Positions 1 through 9,141 of a stretch of DNA of 46,628 nucleotides are shown here, one piece after another. Made by a program: the position numbers and the translations under genes. The notes beneath the pieces are model-generated. The model was given only the letters and a program-made list of their open reading frames with translations. It did no database searches and was not told where the DNA came from. The stretch's first letter is position 1, and every line of letters begins with the position of its first letter. Source of the stretch: Roridomyces roridus (taxonomy: Eukaryota > Basidiomycota > Agaricomycetes > Agaricales > Mycenaceae); assembly GCA_029378245.1 (NCBI GenBank), contig JARKIF010000230.1, forward strand, positions 1 through 46,628, given 5' to 3'.

Positions 1-516
1 ACGACTCACATTGAAATTGTTCACATGTCGTGCATCGCATTTGACGACGAGCTCCTTGAGACTCGGCAGGTGATTCTGGTCAAGTAGAATCCGTCCCAAA
101 TCATCGAGACCGGGCATCGAGTCCCAGTGAAGTGCACGCAGAACGGATCCTTGCGGGTGGGAAGCAATTCCACGAAGAACCTCGATTGCTGCTTTGGACC
201 CGGAATCTGAATGACCCTGTCGAAAAGCTAGCTTCCTCATCAGCAGGGATGGCGCTGGGCAGCAAAGGGCCTCCTCGCTGCTGAGCGTTTCGACGAGATG
301 GGAGGATTGGTCAACGTTGAGTGGTGGGTTGGAGAGGTCGCGATACAGGATAGCAGAGATGATGCAGCAGAACTGGCGGCAGACGAGGCAAAGGGCGGCC
401 AACGACTTTCGAGGCAACGAGGACGCGATGATCTCCCAGAGCTCGGGAGGAATGTCTAGGACGGCGTCGAGATAGATGACATGCGGAGCCTTTCGCTGGT
501 TCCGTCTTTTCGGCAT
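1..516 (-). CDS. F-box protein, 3' part cut by window edge
   Basis: The frame is open from the ATG whose first base is at 516 to base 1, giving about 172 residues. After a basic N-terminus (MPKRRNQRK) comes an F-box around residues 20-50: I-P-P-E-L-W-E-I-I, then a K-S-L-A-A-L-C-L-V-C-R-Q-F core and an I-L-Y-R-D-L end. This is the standard basidiomycete F-box, which binds Skp1 in SCF ubiquitin ligases. The following residues (L-K-E-L-V-V-K-C) look like the start of a leucine-rich or variable substrate-binding region. GTGAGT at the very edge (bases 9-4 on the minus strand) could be an intron donor. The substrate cannot be predicted. The start lies 24 bp from one arm of an inverted repeat. Confidence 0.8.
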   Translation of the reverse strand, partial: MPKRRNQRKAPHVIYLDAVLDIPPELWEIIASSLPRKSLAALCLVCRQFCCIISAILYRDLSNPPLNVDQSSHLVETLSSEEALCCPAPSLLMRKLAFRQGHSDSGSKAAIEVLRGIASHPQGSVLRALHWDSMPGLDDLGRILLDQNHLPSLKELVVKCDARHVNNFNVSR

Positions 517-539
517 GGTGGTGGTGTGAGACGTTGCGT

Positions 540-1339
540 ACTTTCCGCCTCACACGTGCCGCTCGATATGGGAATTTGATGGAGGCAGTGTTGCTGTGCA
601 ACGTCGGCAGCCGTGATCTCATCACACGGCTCAAGACAGACAAAATCTGGACAAGTCCATTTACAGTCTACACAACGGTATCAAAAACTTAGAAAGAGGG
701 TTGTGTACCACAGAGAGGGGGGAGAAGCTCATTGAGTCATGTTAAGCATACAAAAGCGGGTATCGTAAGGAAGCGAGAGGAAAGGCCAATCGGCACACCG
801 CCGACGGTGACAGAGGCAAGGTAAGGGATACGCGGCGTGCGGGCGAGTGGGTGAGTGTAGGGGTTGGTCAAGTGGGGTGCGACAAATCAGCAGCCTGGCA
901 TGGGCGAGTCTGCGAACGGGAGAGCGTGGATTTGGGCGGGTATAGGCGTGCACAGGGGTAACGTGCGAGCGGATAGGCGTGCGACGGGTCCAGCGACGTG
1001 CGAGATGAGATCGGTGCAGGCAGCTCTGGGCGGGTATGCGACTGGCGAGACAAGTGAGAGGTTACAGATGACGACTCACGAGTCACCTGTGGATCATAGC
1101 GACGAGCGTGCAGGGCCACTAAGCGCAATGCGAGAAAGGCACCGCGAGGATGGAAAAGCCAGTGAGCGTTCCAGGGGAGCGGCTGTGACGAGCGGTGGGT
1201 GGCAGCGAGGAGGGGGATGGAGGGAGACAATGAACGCGATGTTTGTACTAGCAACAGATGGCCGAAAAGCGCCGAGAACACTACCCATGCACTGCCCCAT
1301 CAAATTCCCATATCGAGCGGCACGTGTGAGGCGGAAAGT
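540..1339. repeat. Inverted repeat, two ~43-50 bp arms about 700 bp apart
   Basis: The 43 bp at 540-582 recur perfectly as the reverse complement at 1297-1339, and similarity extends to about 590 and 1290 with one extra base. Each arm contains CACGTG, an E-box-like palindrome, and the sequence TCAAATTCCCATATCGAGCG in one orientation. The left arm lies just upstream of the F-box gene start. Between the arms (583-1296) I see only overlapping low-complexity frames on both strands and no supported gene, so 517-1486 is treated as intergenic. The repeat could be a duplicated promoter module or the ends of a small mobile element. Confidence 0.75.
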
Positions 1340-1486
1340 CAGGAGTGGGTGAGACGCGACGCGTTGGTTTGGTACAAACAGTCGCGACATTCGATTTCTC
1401 TAGCCTTGTTACAGCGAAGGAATTTCCAAAAGGCCGTCAATCCTTGAGAGCGACTCCTCTTCCATTGTACAAAGTAGTATACAGTA

Positions 1487-3091
1487 TCATACATATAATT
1501 TAAGGATATCATTACTCGTCTTCACCTTCACTTGTCCCCTGGGCGCCGGACGCTTCCCGAAAACCGGCAGCTTCCACTTGACATTCCCAACAACCATCCC
1601 GTTCCGCAACGTACTATACAAGACCGACCGAAGCTTTCGAGGTCGAGGACGGCCGACGATCTACGAAAACCATGCTCGACGCAAGCGTAAACTCGCCCTC
1701 GAACGCGGTGTTGAGCCATACGTCTGCGGGTGAGTTGGACGTTTGCGCGTCGAGTGTCAAGATTGATCGCGCAGGTGAGGCGGGGAAGGACATGACAAGA
1801 GGAGCGTCGGCCGTTTGCGCTGTGACAATGAATTTGCCGCCCTCGCCGCTTGCAGCGGTGGTCAGCAAATTGATGTCCGATTCCAACTGCCTACAGTGGC
1901 ATGTCAGGAAGGGAAGGGGGACCAAAGGGGGCGACGTACGCGTTTCGCGTCTGGAGGAACAGGTGGGTCTCAGAAAATATGTTTTTGTTATAGAGGTTGA
2001 TGGAAGCGTCGATGGGAGCGTTTGAGGTTATGAGGCTCAGGGACGCTGATGTCTCGAATGAGCCCTCTATCGGACTGTTCGACGTTTGAATGGTCCCATT
2101 CCGAGCGAAAACAGACTGAGAACCAATATCAGAACATCGCCGAGAAAGCGGTAAGACCTCACCTTGGCGGAAATGGGTTGATTCTGACTTTTCAGAACTA
2201 AGCGGTCGAACTCGAGCCCTTCTTTCAAGGAGCCGAGAGAGTGTGTGAATGAGGGTAGATTCGTCTCGAGATTATATATTGGAAGAGTTGACTCCGTTGT
2301 TGGAAGGAAGAGGGATATTGTAAAGTCAAGCCTATCCGCCGGTGTCTGGCCATCGAAGGGCGCTGGTGTCTGATAAAATCAATGGCACGAAAGACAGCCT
2401 GGAAAGAACTCACGAAGATACCAACTCCCGCCGCTTCATTATGCTCCATCCAACATATGTTTGCTCGGTCAAGCACGTGTGCAGAACGATATCGCACATT
2501 GAGCTCAACGCGCGGCACACTGTCGGATGACGAAGGGTGTATATGAATCGTTCCACCGGACAGCGCGCCCTGAGAAACAAGGTACATGGGCGACGCTGAA
2601 TCTGGGAAAAGAAATGATGCGTTGGAAGACGAGTAAAAGCCTGCCTCCGTCGCTGTCGACTCCGCATCTGACCATGTCGCGTTACGAAGACACCGACCAA
2701 ATCGAGGGTCTGGGTCAACTGCTTGGATGGGTCGTTTCACCTTGGTTCCATTAACAAGACCTCTATCTTGAGCACAACGACGCACCGGATCCACGACAAG
2801 AATAGGTTTTTGGGCGACGCGGTCAGCCTCGGTGCGGGGTTCCTCGTGCCGCAGAATGTGTATCAGGAGCACCAAGAGAACGCAGTTCAGTGCGCCAGAT
2901 GCTACAACGAGACACCTTCGTCGAAATCGGTGATTTCGGCCTCTCGACTTTTGACGCGCCAAGACTGGCTGGGGCATGAGGGGCTGGGTTTCGGAGATGG
3001 CCTGGTACGAGACATATGGGGGCGGTGACGGCGGCGACACATCAGGCTGCGGGGACTTGAGCGGTGTGCTTTCGTCGAGGTCGAGGATCAT
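1487..3091 (-). CDS. Single-pass membrane protein with SNxPI-repeat ectodomain
   Basis: The start is taken at 3091 (MILDLDES), not the longer in-frame start at 3127, because family members begin M-I near a proline-rich region. Order: acidic/proline-rich cytosolic N-terminus with PPPY; one membrane helix (about residues 60-80, SGALNCVLLVLLIHI); extracellular region with beta-type repeats such as TSNSPIEGSF and TSNAPIDASI; C-terminal G-N-V-K-W and V-K-T-S-N. Exons: 2414-3091, 2163-2369, 1940-2115, 1487-1890, with introns of 44, 47 and 49 nt. In the last exon the frame ends at a TAG near 1614, while the family-like tail is in another frame, implying one extra base around 1640-1670. The family is common in basidiomycetes (DUF4097/DUF7330-like annotations) and of unknown function; the name is from memory. 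Confidence 0.65.
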
Positions 3092-3359
3092 GGTCAAGGT
3101 GCGGACGCGACTGCGGCCCTGACTCACGCGTCATTCGACACTAGGCGCTTATCGGCGGAAAGAGATGACAAATGCAACCTCTGCGCAGCAGAAGACAGAA
3201 GGACGCGAAATCGGTCTCTCGTTCTCTCGAACAGCTAATCTTACAAAACAACATGTACAGAATCTGCTGGACCCATTAGTTGTAGAATTGAGAAAGCTGA
3301 GTGGCACGCACCAATAGATACTTCACGAACGTCGTCGACCACGTCCCCGTTCCCTCCCC

Positions 3360-3740
3360 TCATGTCCTTTGTGCCGACCGTCTCCACGCTAAGAATGGTG
3401 GTAAGAGAACCGAAAGGAGGTCACCATGAAAGCAACACACCGATGTCCGTGAATATGACCGAAGGAGAGTGAAAGCAGCAACCAGAACTATAGCGGCAAG
3501 TAAAAATCGGAGGAATCTTCTCTTCCTGCCGTGGCTCGTTTCCTGCCTCGCACGAGGGTCTTCCTGTCCTTTCGAGACCCTGCCAGCCTCCAGAGACTGT
3601 TCCGAGTTTTGCAAGTCGGGTTGTGGTGGCAGTTCATCGTACGGAGGCGGGGCTGGTTCGAGCACTGTCGACTGCGCTTCAAGCTCGACACGGCTTTGAA
3701 ACGTCTTTTTGGACGAGTCACCGTCCTGGGGCAGAATCAT
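3360..3740 (-). pseudogene. Truncated N-terminal paralogue of the neighbouring membrane protein
   Basis: From ATG 3740 the frame gives MILPQDGDSSKK, a proline-rich APPPYDELPPQ segment, a basic HGRKRRF stretch and a membrane helix (FLRFLLAAIVLVAAFTLL), then unrelated residues to a stop at 3360. This matches the N-terminus, PPPY motif and membrane segment of the gene at 1487-3091, but the ectodomain is absent and only about 270 bp separate its stop from the neighbour's start. I infer a partial tandem duplicate or decayed copy. It could still be expressed as a short single-pass protein. Nothing resembling a downstream exon was seen in 3092-3359. Confidence 0.55.
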
Positions 3741-4054
3741 GGTGGTGGATTTGGTGGTGGATGCCGGCAGCACACGTAGGTGAAATTGATTGCCGAACCT
3801 TTAGGTTTGGCCTTAATAAGAATTCCTTGTCCCGTGGTTAGTGGCTGTGTCGGCGCTTAATGGGCGCTTTTCTATAATGCCTAGTAGAACTTTTCCGTGG
3901 TTAGTGGCTGTGCACTCGGCGCCCGGCAAGATACGAATCTGCAAAAAAGGTTCGGCCCTCGCCGCTTGCGGCCTTATCCGTACTCATATTGAAAAGCATT
4001 CAGATCGGCAAGATGGCAAGTACATAAACACAGCAAAACAAATTTTCAAGATAT
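3741..4054. other. Intergenic region with 18-bp direct repeat
   Basis: No gene is supported here. The 18-mer CCGTGGTTAGTGGCTGTG occurs at 3832-3849 and again at 3895-3912, 63 bp apart, with GC-rich text following each (GTCGGCGC and CACTCGGCGC). It lies between the start of the truncated membrane-protein copy and the 3' end of the next minus-strand gene. Confidence 0.5.
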
Positions 4055-5641
4055 TCAGTCCGACTCGTCCTCCTCCCCGTAATCCGACTCGTCGTCATGG
4101 AACGCTAACGATGCTGAAGGCTCTGAAGCCGATGCCGACGGTACTGACGCCGAGGCAGCCAGTGTCCCCAACGGCCACTCCTCTTTCTGATCGTCGATCG
4201 GCCCACGCTTGGCCATTTCGCGGAAGACCTCGAACAGCATCCTTCTTTTAGTGAGCCGATGCCTTGCTCAGTCGCATATGAAGACTCACCGGCACTCGTT
4301 CCCGGCGCAAAAGCCTTGGTCCTCGTACATGCCAAGACGACGGCGCATCTGTGATAGGCTGTAACAGTCTTGGGTCCCAAAAATCTTGCGAGACATGTCT
4401 CCGACATCGACGACGTAGACCTGCTCGAAGCTCCTGGGTGGAGGAGGAGGTGAAGGTCTCCTTGAAGAGCGATTGTGTGGCGTGGGCGACGCACTGCGAG
4501 GCCGCCGCGGGTCCTTTGGCGCGTAGCGTCGGACAGGTGGCCACATGAGATCCTTCAGGTCAAGAGTTACCGCGTCGACGTTGATGTCGAGGGACCAGAG
4601 GACATTCTTCACAGGGACTGCATTGTTGCCGGGGTTGGAGTCCCAGTTATGGACGACAAGGACAACGGGACGCGTCGAGCTGAATTCGCCGAAGAGTCCT
4701 TGCACCTTGTCTTTGATCTCCTGTGGAGAACACAACTGGGAGGCGCCCCATTGAAAAGGCTGGATAGCTTGAGACCAATTTCGAAGAAACCAAGTTTCTT
4801 ACCTCCCGCTTGGTGTTTTCATCCCCTCCCAGTGCCAAGTTGATATTGTTCGCAAACTGGATGTGAGAATATGTCTTTTGCTCGTCTCCCAGGTCTGGCA
4901 GCGACGCTTCGGACCAGCCTACATCTAGCACTCTTGGGTTTGCGTTGCGCTGAGCTAGACTCCTGGTGTCTGACAGCCACGTATTGCAGGAGAAGGTGAC
5001 GATGCGAATCGATGACGCCCAAGAAGTGTCCCTGATGTTGTATTTGCCCTGGTCCAGTCGATTTCGAAGGATCCGATAGAAAACTCTGTATTTATTTCAT
5101 GAGCTCAAGTTCAAGTGGACAATTAGCCACGTATCATACCGAGCGCTCTCAACACGGCTTCGTCCAGCTCCATGTGACTGACCCTCGTAACCTTTGTTCA
5201 ACCTAGAGGTATCGCGTGCCCCACTCTTTTTGGGTGTGAGGTTGTCCAGCTTCTCCTCAAGTTGTTTGGCATCTTTGAAAACAATGGGCGAAAGCGAGTA
5301 GAACTCAGTCGCAGGGGAGGACTTCTTGAACAGATATCGGTCGGGCTCGAACAGTTTTGCTTCTTCCCAAGTGAGTAGTAGATGTGACGATCCGGACGGT
5401 TTTATGCCTACAAGAGAATGAGAACAGATGAATCCATGGTCGAGAGGATGTACCGAGCACAAGCTCTATGCTTTCATCCGGTCGGCGAAGATGGCGCTGC
5501 AGCGGGGTAAAGAAGTCGCGTTGTGTGCCATATTGACCACCGTGTAGGCTGCATCGTCCTGAATTTGTTGTTTGAGCTGGCGGAGGGGGTTTACCTTATT
5601 GCAGCGCGATGGCCGCCAAGCTGGTAGTATTGCATGTCCAT
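4055..5641 (-). CDS. Gfd2/YDR514C-like protein with probable RNase H-like fold
   Basis: Six exons (5595-5641, 5454-5548, 5140-5407, 4803-5085, 4290-4720, 4055-4244) with introns of 45-82 nt sum to 1314 nt, or 437 residues. The protein starts MDMQYYQLGG. Conserved-looking stretches follow in the order of RNase H-fold exonuclease-like proteins: a first strand with VTFSCNTW, a middle VVLVVHNWDS, then VYVVDVGDMSR with SLSQMRRRLGM, and a late CAGNECRRMLFEVFREMA that parallels the 'HNAGNDAxYT' helix of the Gfd2/YDR514C C-terminal domain. The usual acidic catalytic residues are not clearly conserved, so activity is uncertain. The C-terminus is acidic and serine-rich. The gene diverges from KRI1, with 74 bp between the two start codons. 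Family call is from motif order only. Confidence 0.55.
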
Positions 5642-5715
5642 GGGCGGGAGTGCGGCATTAGCGAGGAAGCAGACTCACGTGCCCGGACCGTGACCGCCCA
5701 ATTTTCCGACCTCCC
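5642..5715. promoter_or_regulatory. Short shared 5' region between Gfd2-like gene and KRI1
   Basis: Only 74 bp separate the two divergent ATGs (5641 on minus, 5716 on plus). Any core promoters must be compact, overlap coding sequence, or be bidirectional. No TATA box was seen. Confidence 0.4.
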
Positions 5716-8153
5716 ATGTTGTCCGACTCGGAGAGCGACCGCGACGACTCCCTCCACCGCCTCACCATCAATGAACACTACGCAAAGGCCTTTGAGTACA
5801 AGAAGGAACGGGAGGAACTCCAGCGGCGTGCGTTCCCTGGCCAATTTATACCTCGAAAAATTCCAACTGTTCTCTAGTGAAAGAGCAATATGGTTCTGAC
5901 CCCGACACGTCCGAAGAAGAGTCTACAGACTCGGAAGAGCTCGAGTCGGAAGATTCGGATGGCGACGAACTTACGCCAGCCATGGACGCGGCGATTCTGC
6001 GCACCCTTGCGCGCATCAAGCGAAAGGATCCCAAAATTTACGAAAGTGGACATCATGTCTTTGACGAGGAGCAAGAAAAGACGACACAGTCTGCCAAGAC
6101 TGCGCTCAGTCGTCCCGGGGGACAGCCCAAAGCACCCAAGGACAAGGTATGTACAACAACTGAACATTCTGGTACATCCGAATCGCGTCCTTTTTTTTCA
6201 GAGTAAACCACTGACGATCCGTGCCGTCAATATCCAATCCGCCCTGCGCTCACGGTCTGCGTCCCCTGTACCAGAAGCTCCCGTGACCCACCTCGAGGAG
6301 CAGGAGCAGCTGCGGAACGAAACCATCGCTGCATTTCACGCTGCTGAAGCAGACGACGATGACGACCTGCTGATTCCACGAGAAAAGACCTTGGATGAAG
6401 TTGCGCGGGAGGAGGAGGAGTATCGCGTTTTCCTCGAGAAGGAAGTCGGTGATTTACACGAACTGGTCAACGTCGGAAGCGAGGATGCCGCGGCCGAACC
6501 CTCGGACGACGGGTCCAAGAAGAAGAAGAAGAAAAAGAAAAACAAGGAAAAAGGCGACGAGGGAGAGCCGCAGCGCACCAAGCAGGAAGAGGATCAGGAT
6601 TTTCTCGTCAAGTACGTTCTGGCCATTTCTTTTACTCGGTGACAATGTTCTAATACGGTCCTCACAGCTACATCCTTAACCGTGGCTGGATAGACCGCTC
6701 GTCCAAACGTGTGCCTACGTACGGTGAAGTCACTTCACAATCCAAAAGTAAGAAGGGCAAGTCCAAAGCCGAGCCAATGGAAGACGAAGATGCGGACTCT
6801 GAAACCGGTGCTGGTGCCGTCGGGGATGACGAAACAGACGAGGAAGAAGTCTTTGACGACATTGTCGATCGTTTCGAGAGTTCGTACAATTTCCGATTCG
6901 AAGAGCCGTGAGTGTCTGAGGGATCGCGTGTCCATTCACACTGACACAAAAATTGCAGCGACGGCGCCGAAATCAAAAGCTATCCCCGAAACCTGCCTTC
7001 GCTCGTACGGCGAGAAGACACGACGCGAAAGGATGCTCGTGAGCGTCGGAAGCAACGCAAAGAAGCCGAGTTGGAGGTACGCAAAGAGGAGGTGCGGCGG
7101 CTTAAAGGGCTCAAGATGAAGGAAATTCGCGCCCGGTTGGAGCGTGCTGGAGTCGCTACGGGCGAGGTCGAGTGTAAGTCGGGCGTTAAGGTTCCTTGTC
7201 ACTGGCTTATTTTCCCTTACAGCACTAAAGGATCTGGGCATCGATTTGGACGCGCCGTGGGATCCTGAAGCACACGATCGACAAATGGCGGGGCTGTACG
7301 AGCTGGGCGGCCAAGAAGGTGACGACGACGGAGAGAAGCCAACTTGGGACGACGAAGGAGAGAAGCCGACTTGGGATGACGACATGGATATCGGCGACAT
7401 CATACCCGAGGCGAGTACAAGCAAGCTGATAAGAAGAAGGAGAAGAAGAAAAAGAAGAAAAAGAAGGGCGGGGAGGAGGAGGATGCTGGCGTTGACATTG
7501 ACGCCATGGACGCTGACGCAGTTCCCGAGTACGACCCCGACGAGGAATGGGACGGCACGGAGGAGATGCGGAAGCGTAAGGTTAACGAGTGGATGGACGA
7601 GGTGTATGCGCTGGATTTCAATGACCTCGTAAGCAGCTCAACCGTCTCAATTTTCATCACACTGAATAATCTCTTCTAGGTCGGAGGCATGCCAACACGG
7701 TTCCAATACGCCTCGGTTCCGTCGCAAAACTTTGGGCTTTCAGCAGTGGACATTCTTCTCGCCAAGGATGCGGAATTGAACGAGTACATGAGTGTCAAGA
7801 AGTACGCGCCGTATCGCGCAGATAACCGTGCAGGATGGGACAAGGGTCGCGGCGAACGGCTGAAGGATCTCAAGGGCAAGGTCCGGGAGCGCGTAGGCGA
7901 GTGGGGAGGTGAAGAGGCCGATTCACACGGCCGAGAAGGGCCCAAGAAGAAGCGGAAGGGTAAGAAGGAGCGAATGAAGGACAAGGGTGCAAACGGGGAG
8001 GGGCCTGAAAATGCGGAACATCCAGAGGCCAACGGCGGAGATCTCAAGCGAAAGCGGGACCCGGAGGAGGCCACAGCTGGCGACCCACAAGAGGGCGGAG
8101 GAAAGAAGAAGCGGAGAAGGAAAAAGAAAGACGCGGGGGAGGTGGAGACGTAG
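5716..8153 (+). CDS. KRI1: KRI1, nucleolar 40S ribosome biogenesis factor
   Basis: Kri1 binds Krr1 and is needed for small-subunit rRNA processing in the nucleolus. Seven exons: 5716-5827, 5878-6146, 6202-6611, 6668-6907, 6959-7173, 7223-7628, 7680-8153. The start MLSDSESDRDD is followed by the family hallmark INEHYAKAFEYKKEREEL. Further matches are FLVNYILNRGWID, FEEPDGAEIKSYPRN (Kri1 core), WDGTEEMRKRKVNEWMDE, ALDFNDLVGGMPTRFQY and LAKDAELNEYMSVKKYAPYR, with Lys-rich nucleolar-type stretches. A 27-nt tandem duplication encodes two GEKPTWDD units (7330-7384). The exon sum is 2126 nt, one base short of a frame. The frame must change at about 7410-7413 to join DIIPE to EYKQADKKK, fitting loss of one G. 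Because KRI1 is essential in yeast, a sequence error is likelier than a dead gene. The intact protein would be about 708 residues. Confidence 0.9.
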
Positions 8154-8171
8154 GATTCGATTATACAATTT

Positions 8172-9058
8172 CTACAGAATGCCTGCCTCTGTTCCGCGTT
8201 CGAAAAACACAGCACCTCCGTCTGTGAGCTTGTACTGCAGGGCAGAACTTCTCGGCAGCAGCTTGACCTCATGGGGCATTCCGGGACCCAGGTGAAGCGC
8301 GACCTGAGATATTCAGAACTTTGTACAATTTGACTGGGGTAACTGACCTGTCCACTGACAGCACCACTGCGTCCGCTAGAGAGCGGAAGAATCTCCATGT
8401 GATACGAGGACATCTGGAACAAATGTCGAAACAGGTCGTCCAGGAGAGGCTCTGCAGTAGGAGGTGTCATGACATGCTGTCGTACGAGCAGCGTCGCGCG
8501 AGCCTGCAATATGTGAGCCATTAACAAAACGGAAAGGCACTAGCGAGCGACCTTGCGACACGTTGCATGCAAAGCGCGGCAGAACCGGGTTATATCGAGC
8601 AAAGCGAATCCGATCCATTCGAGGACGGCGAGATCATCCACGATAACCAACGTATCTTCCGACTCATCCAACACGGAGACTACTGCGTCCAATATGGGCC
8701 GCAGCACTGGATCGCCGGGCAAAGCGTTGTCCGGAGGCGGGACGCGCTCGAGGACGTCAATAAACACGAATGAGCCAGACGCGGTTTTCTGCTCCAGGTT
8801 CACATTCTGGACGACGCGTCGTCAGATTCGGGTTCATTCGCTGTATCCAACGGCACGTACTGATTTCGCAGCGGTAGCTTTCCAGCGCGCGAGGTGTTCC
8901 GATACAGAAAGCACGATGGCCTTTCGTTTTTTCGCGTTGGGTTTCGCGTTTTTTAGGTGTTCAATGAGACTACGGTGAAGGACAAAGTCTGCCGGGGAGG
9001 CAAGTTGATCGGTAACGAGCAAGAGGATGCCCTGAGGAAGGTCGAATGGCGAGATCAT
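8172..9058 (-). CDS. ELP6: Elongator complex protein 6 (ELP6)
   Basis: Elp6 forms the RecA-like Elp4-5-6 ring of Elongator, which modifies wobble uridines of tRNAs. Four exons (8861-9058, 8552-8806, 8348-8503, 8172-8303) sum to 741 nt, 246 residues. The start MISPFDLPQGILLLVTDQL is chosen because it opens the first beta strand of the RecA-like fold; earlier in-frame ATGs precede it without homology. Then come a 'switch' strand KAIVLSVSEHLARWKA, the strands SGSFVFIDVLERV and DTLVIVDDLAVLEW, and LPLSSGRSGAVSGQV near the C-terminus. A Walker-type GKT is absent, as expected for Elp6. The stop lies 18 bp from that of convergent KRI1, so transcripts must overlap. Upstream, only 83 bp separate it from the stop of the HAUS3-like gene, so its promoter is short or lies in that gene. 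Confidence 0.8.
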
Positions 9059-9141
9059 GGTGGTTTGAGTCAACCCGTAATTATCACTACACAAGTACTC
9101 GACCAGCTTCCAGAAATACAGGACATTGACCCCTCTAACAG

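Noticed and set aside
868..1390. Several overlapping 100-160 residue frames on both strands
   Set aside because: They overlap each other, are rich in Arg/Ser/Pro as expected from GC-rich non-coding DNA, and include the inverted-repeat arm. No motif supports any of them.
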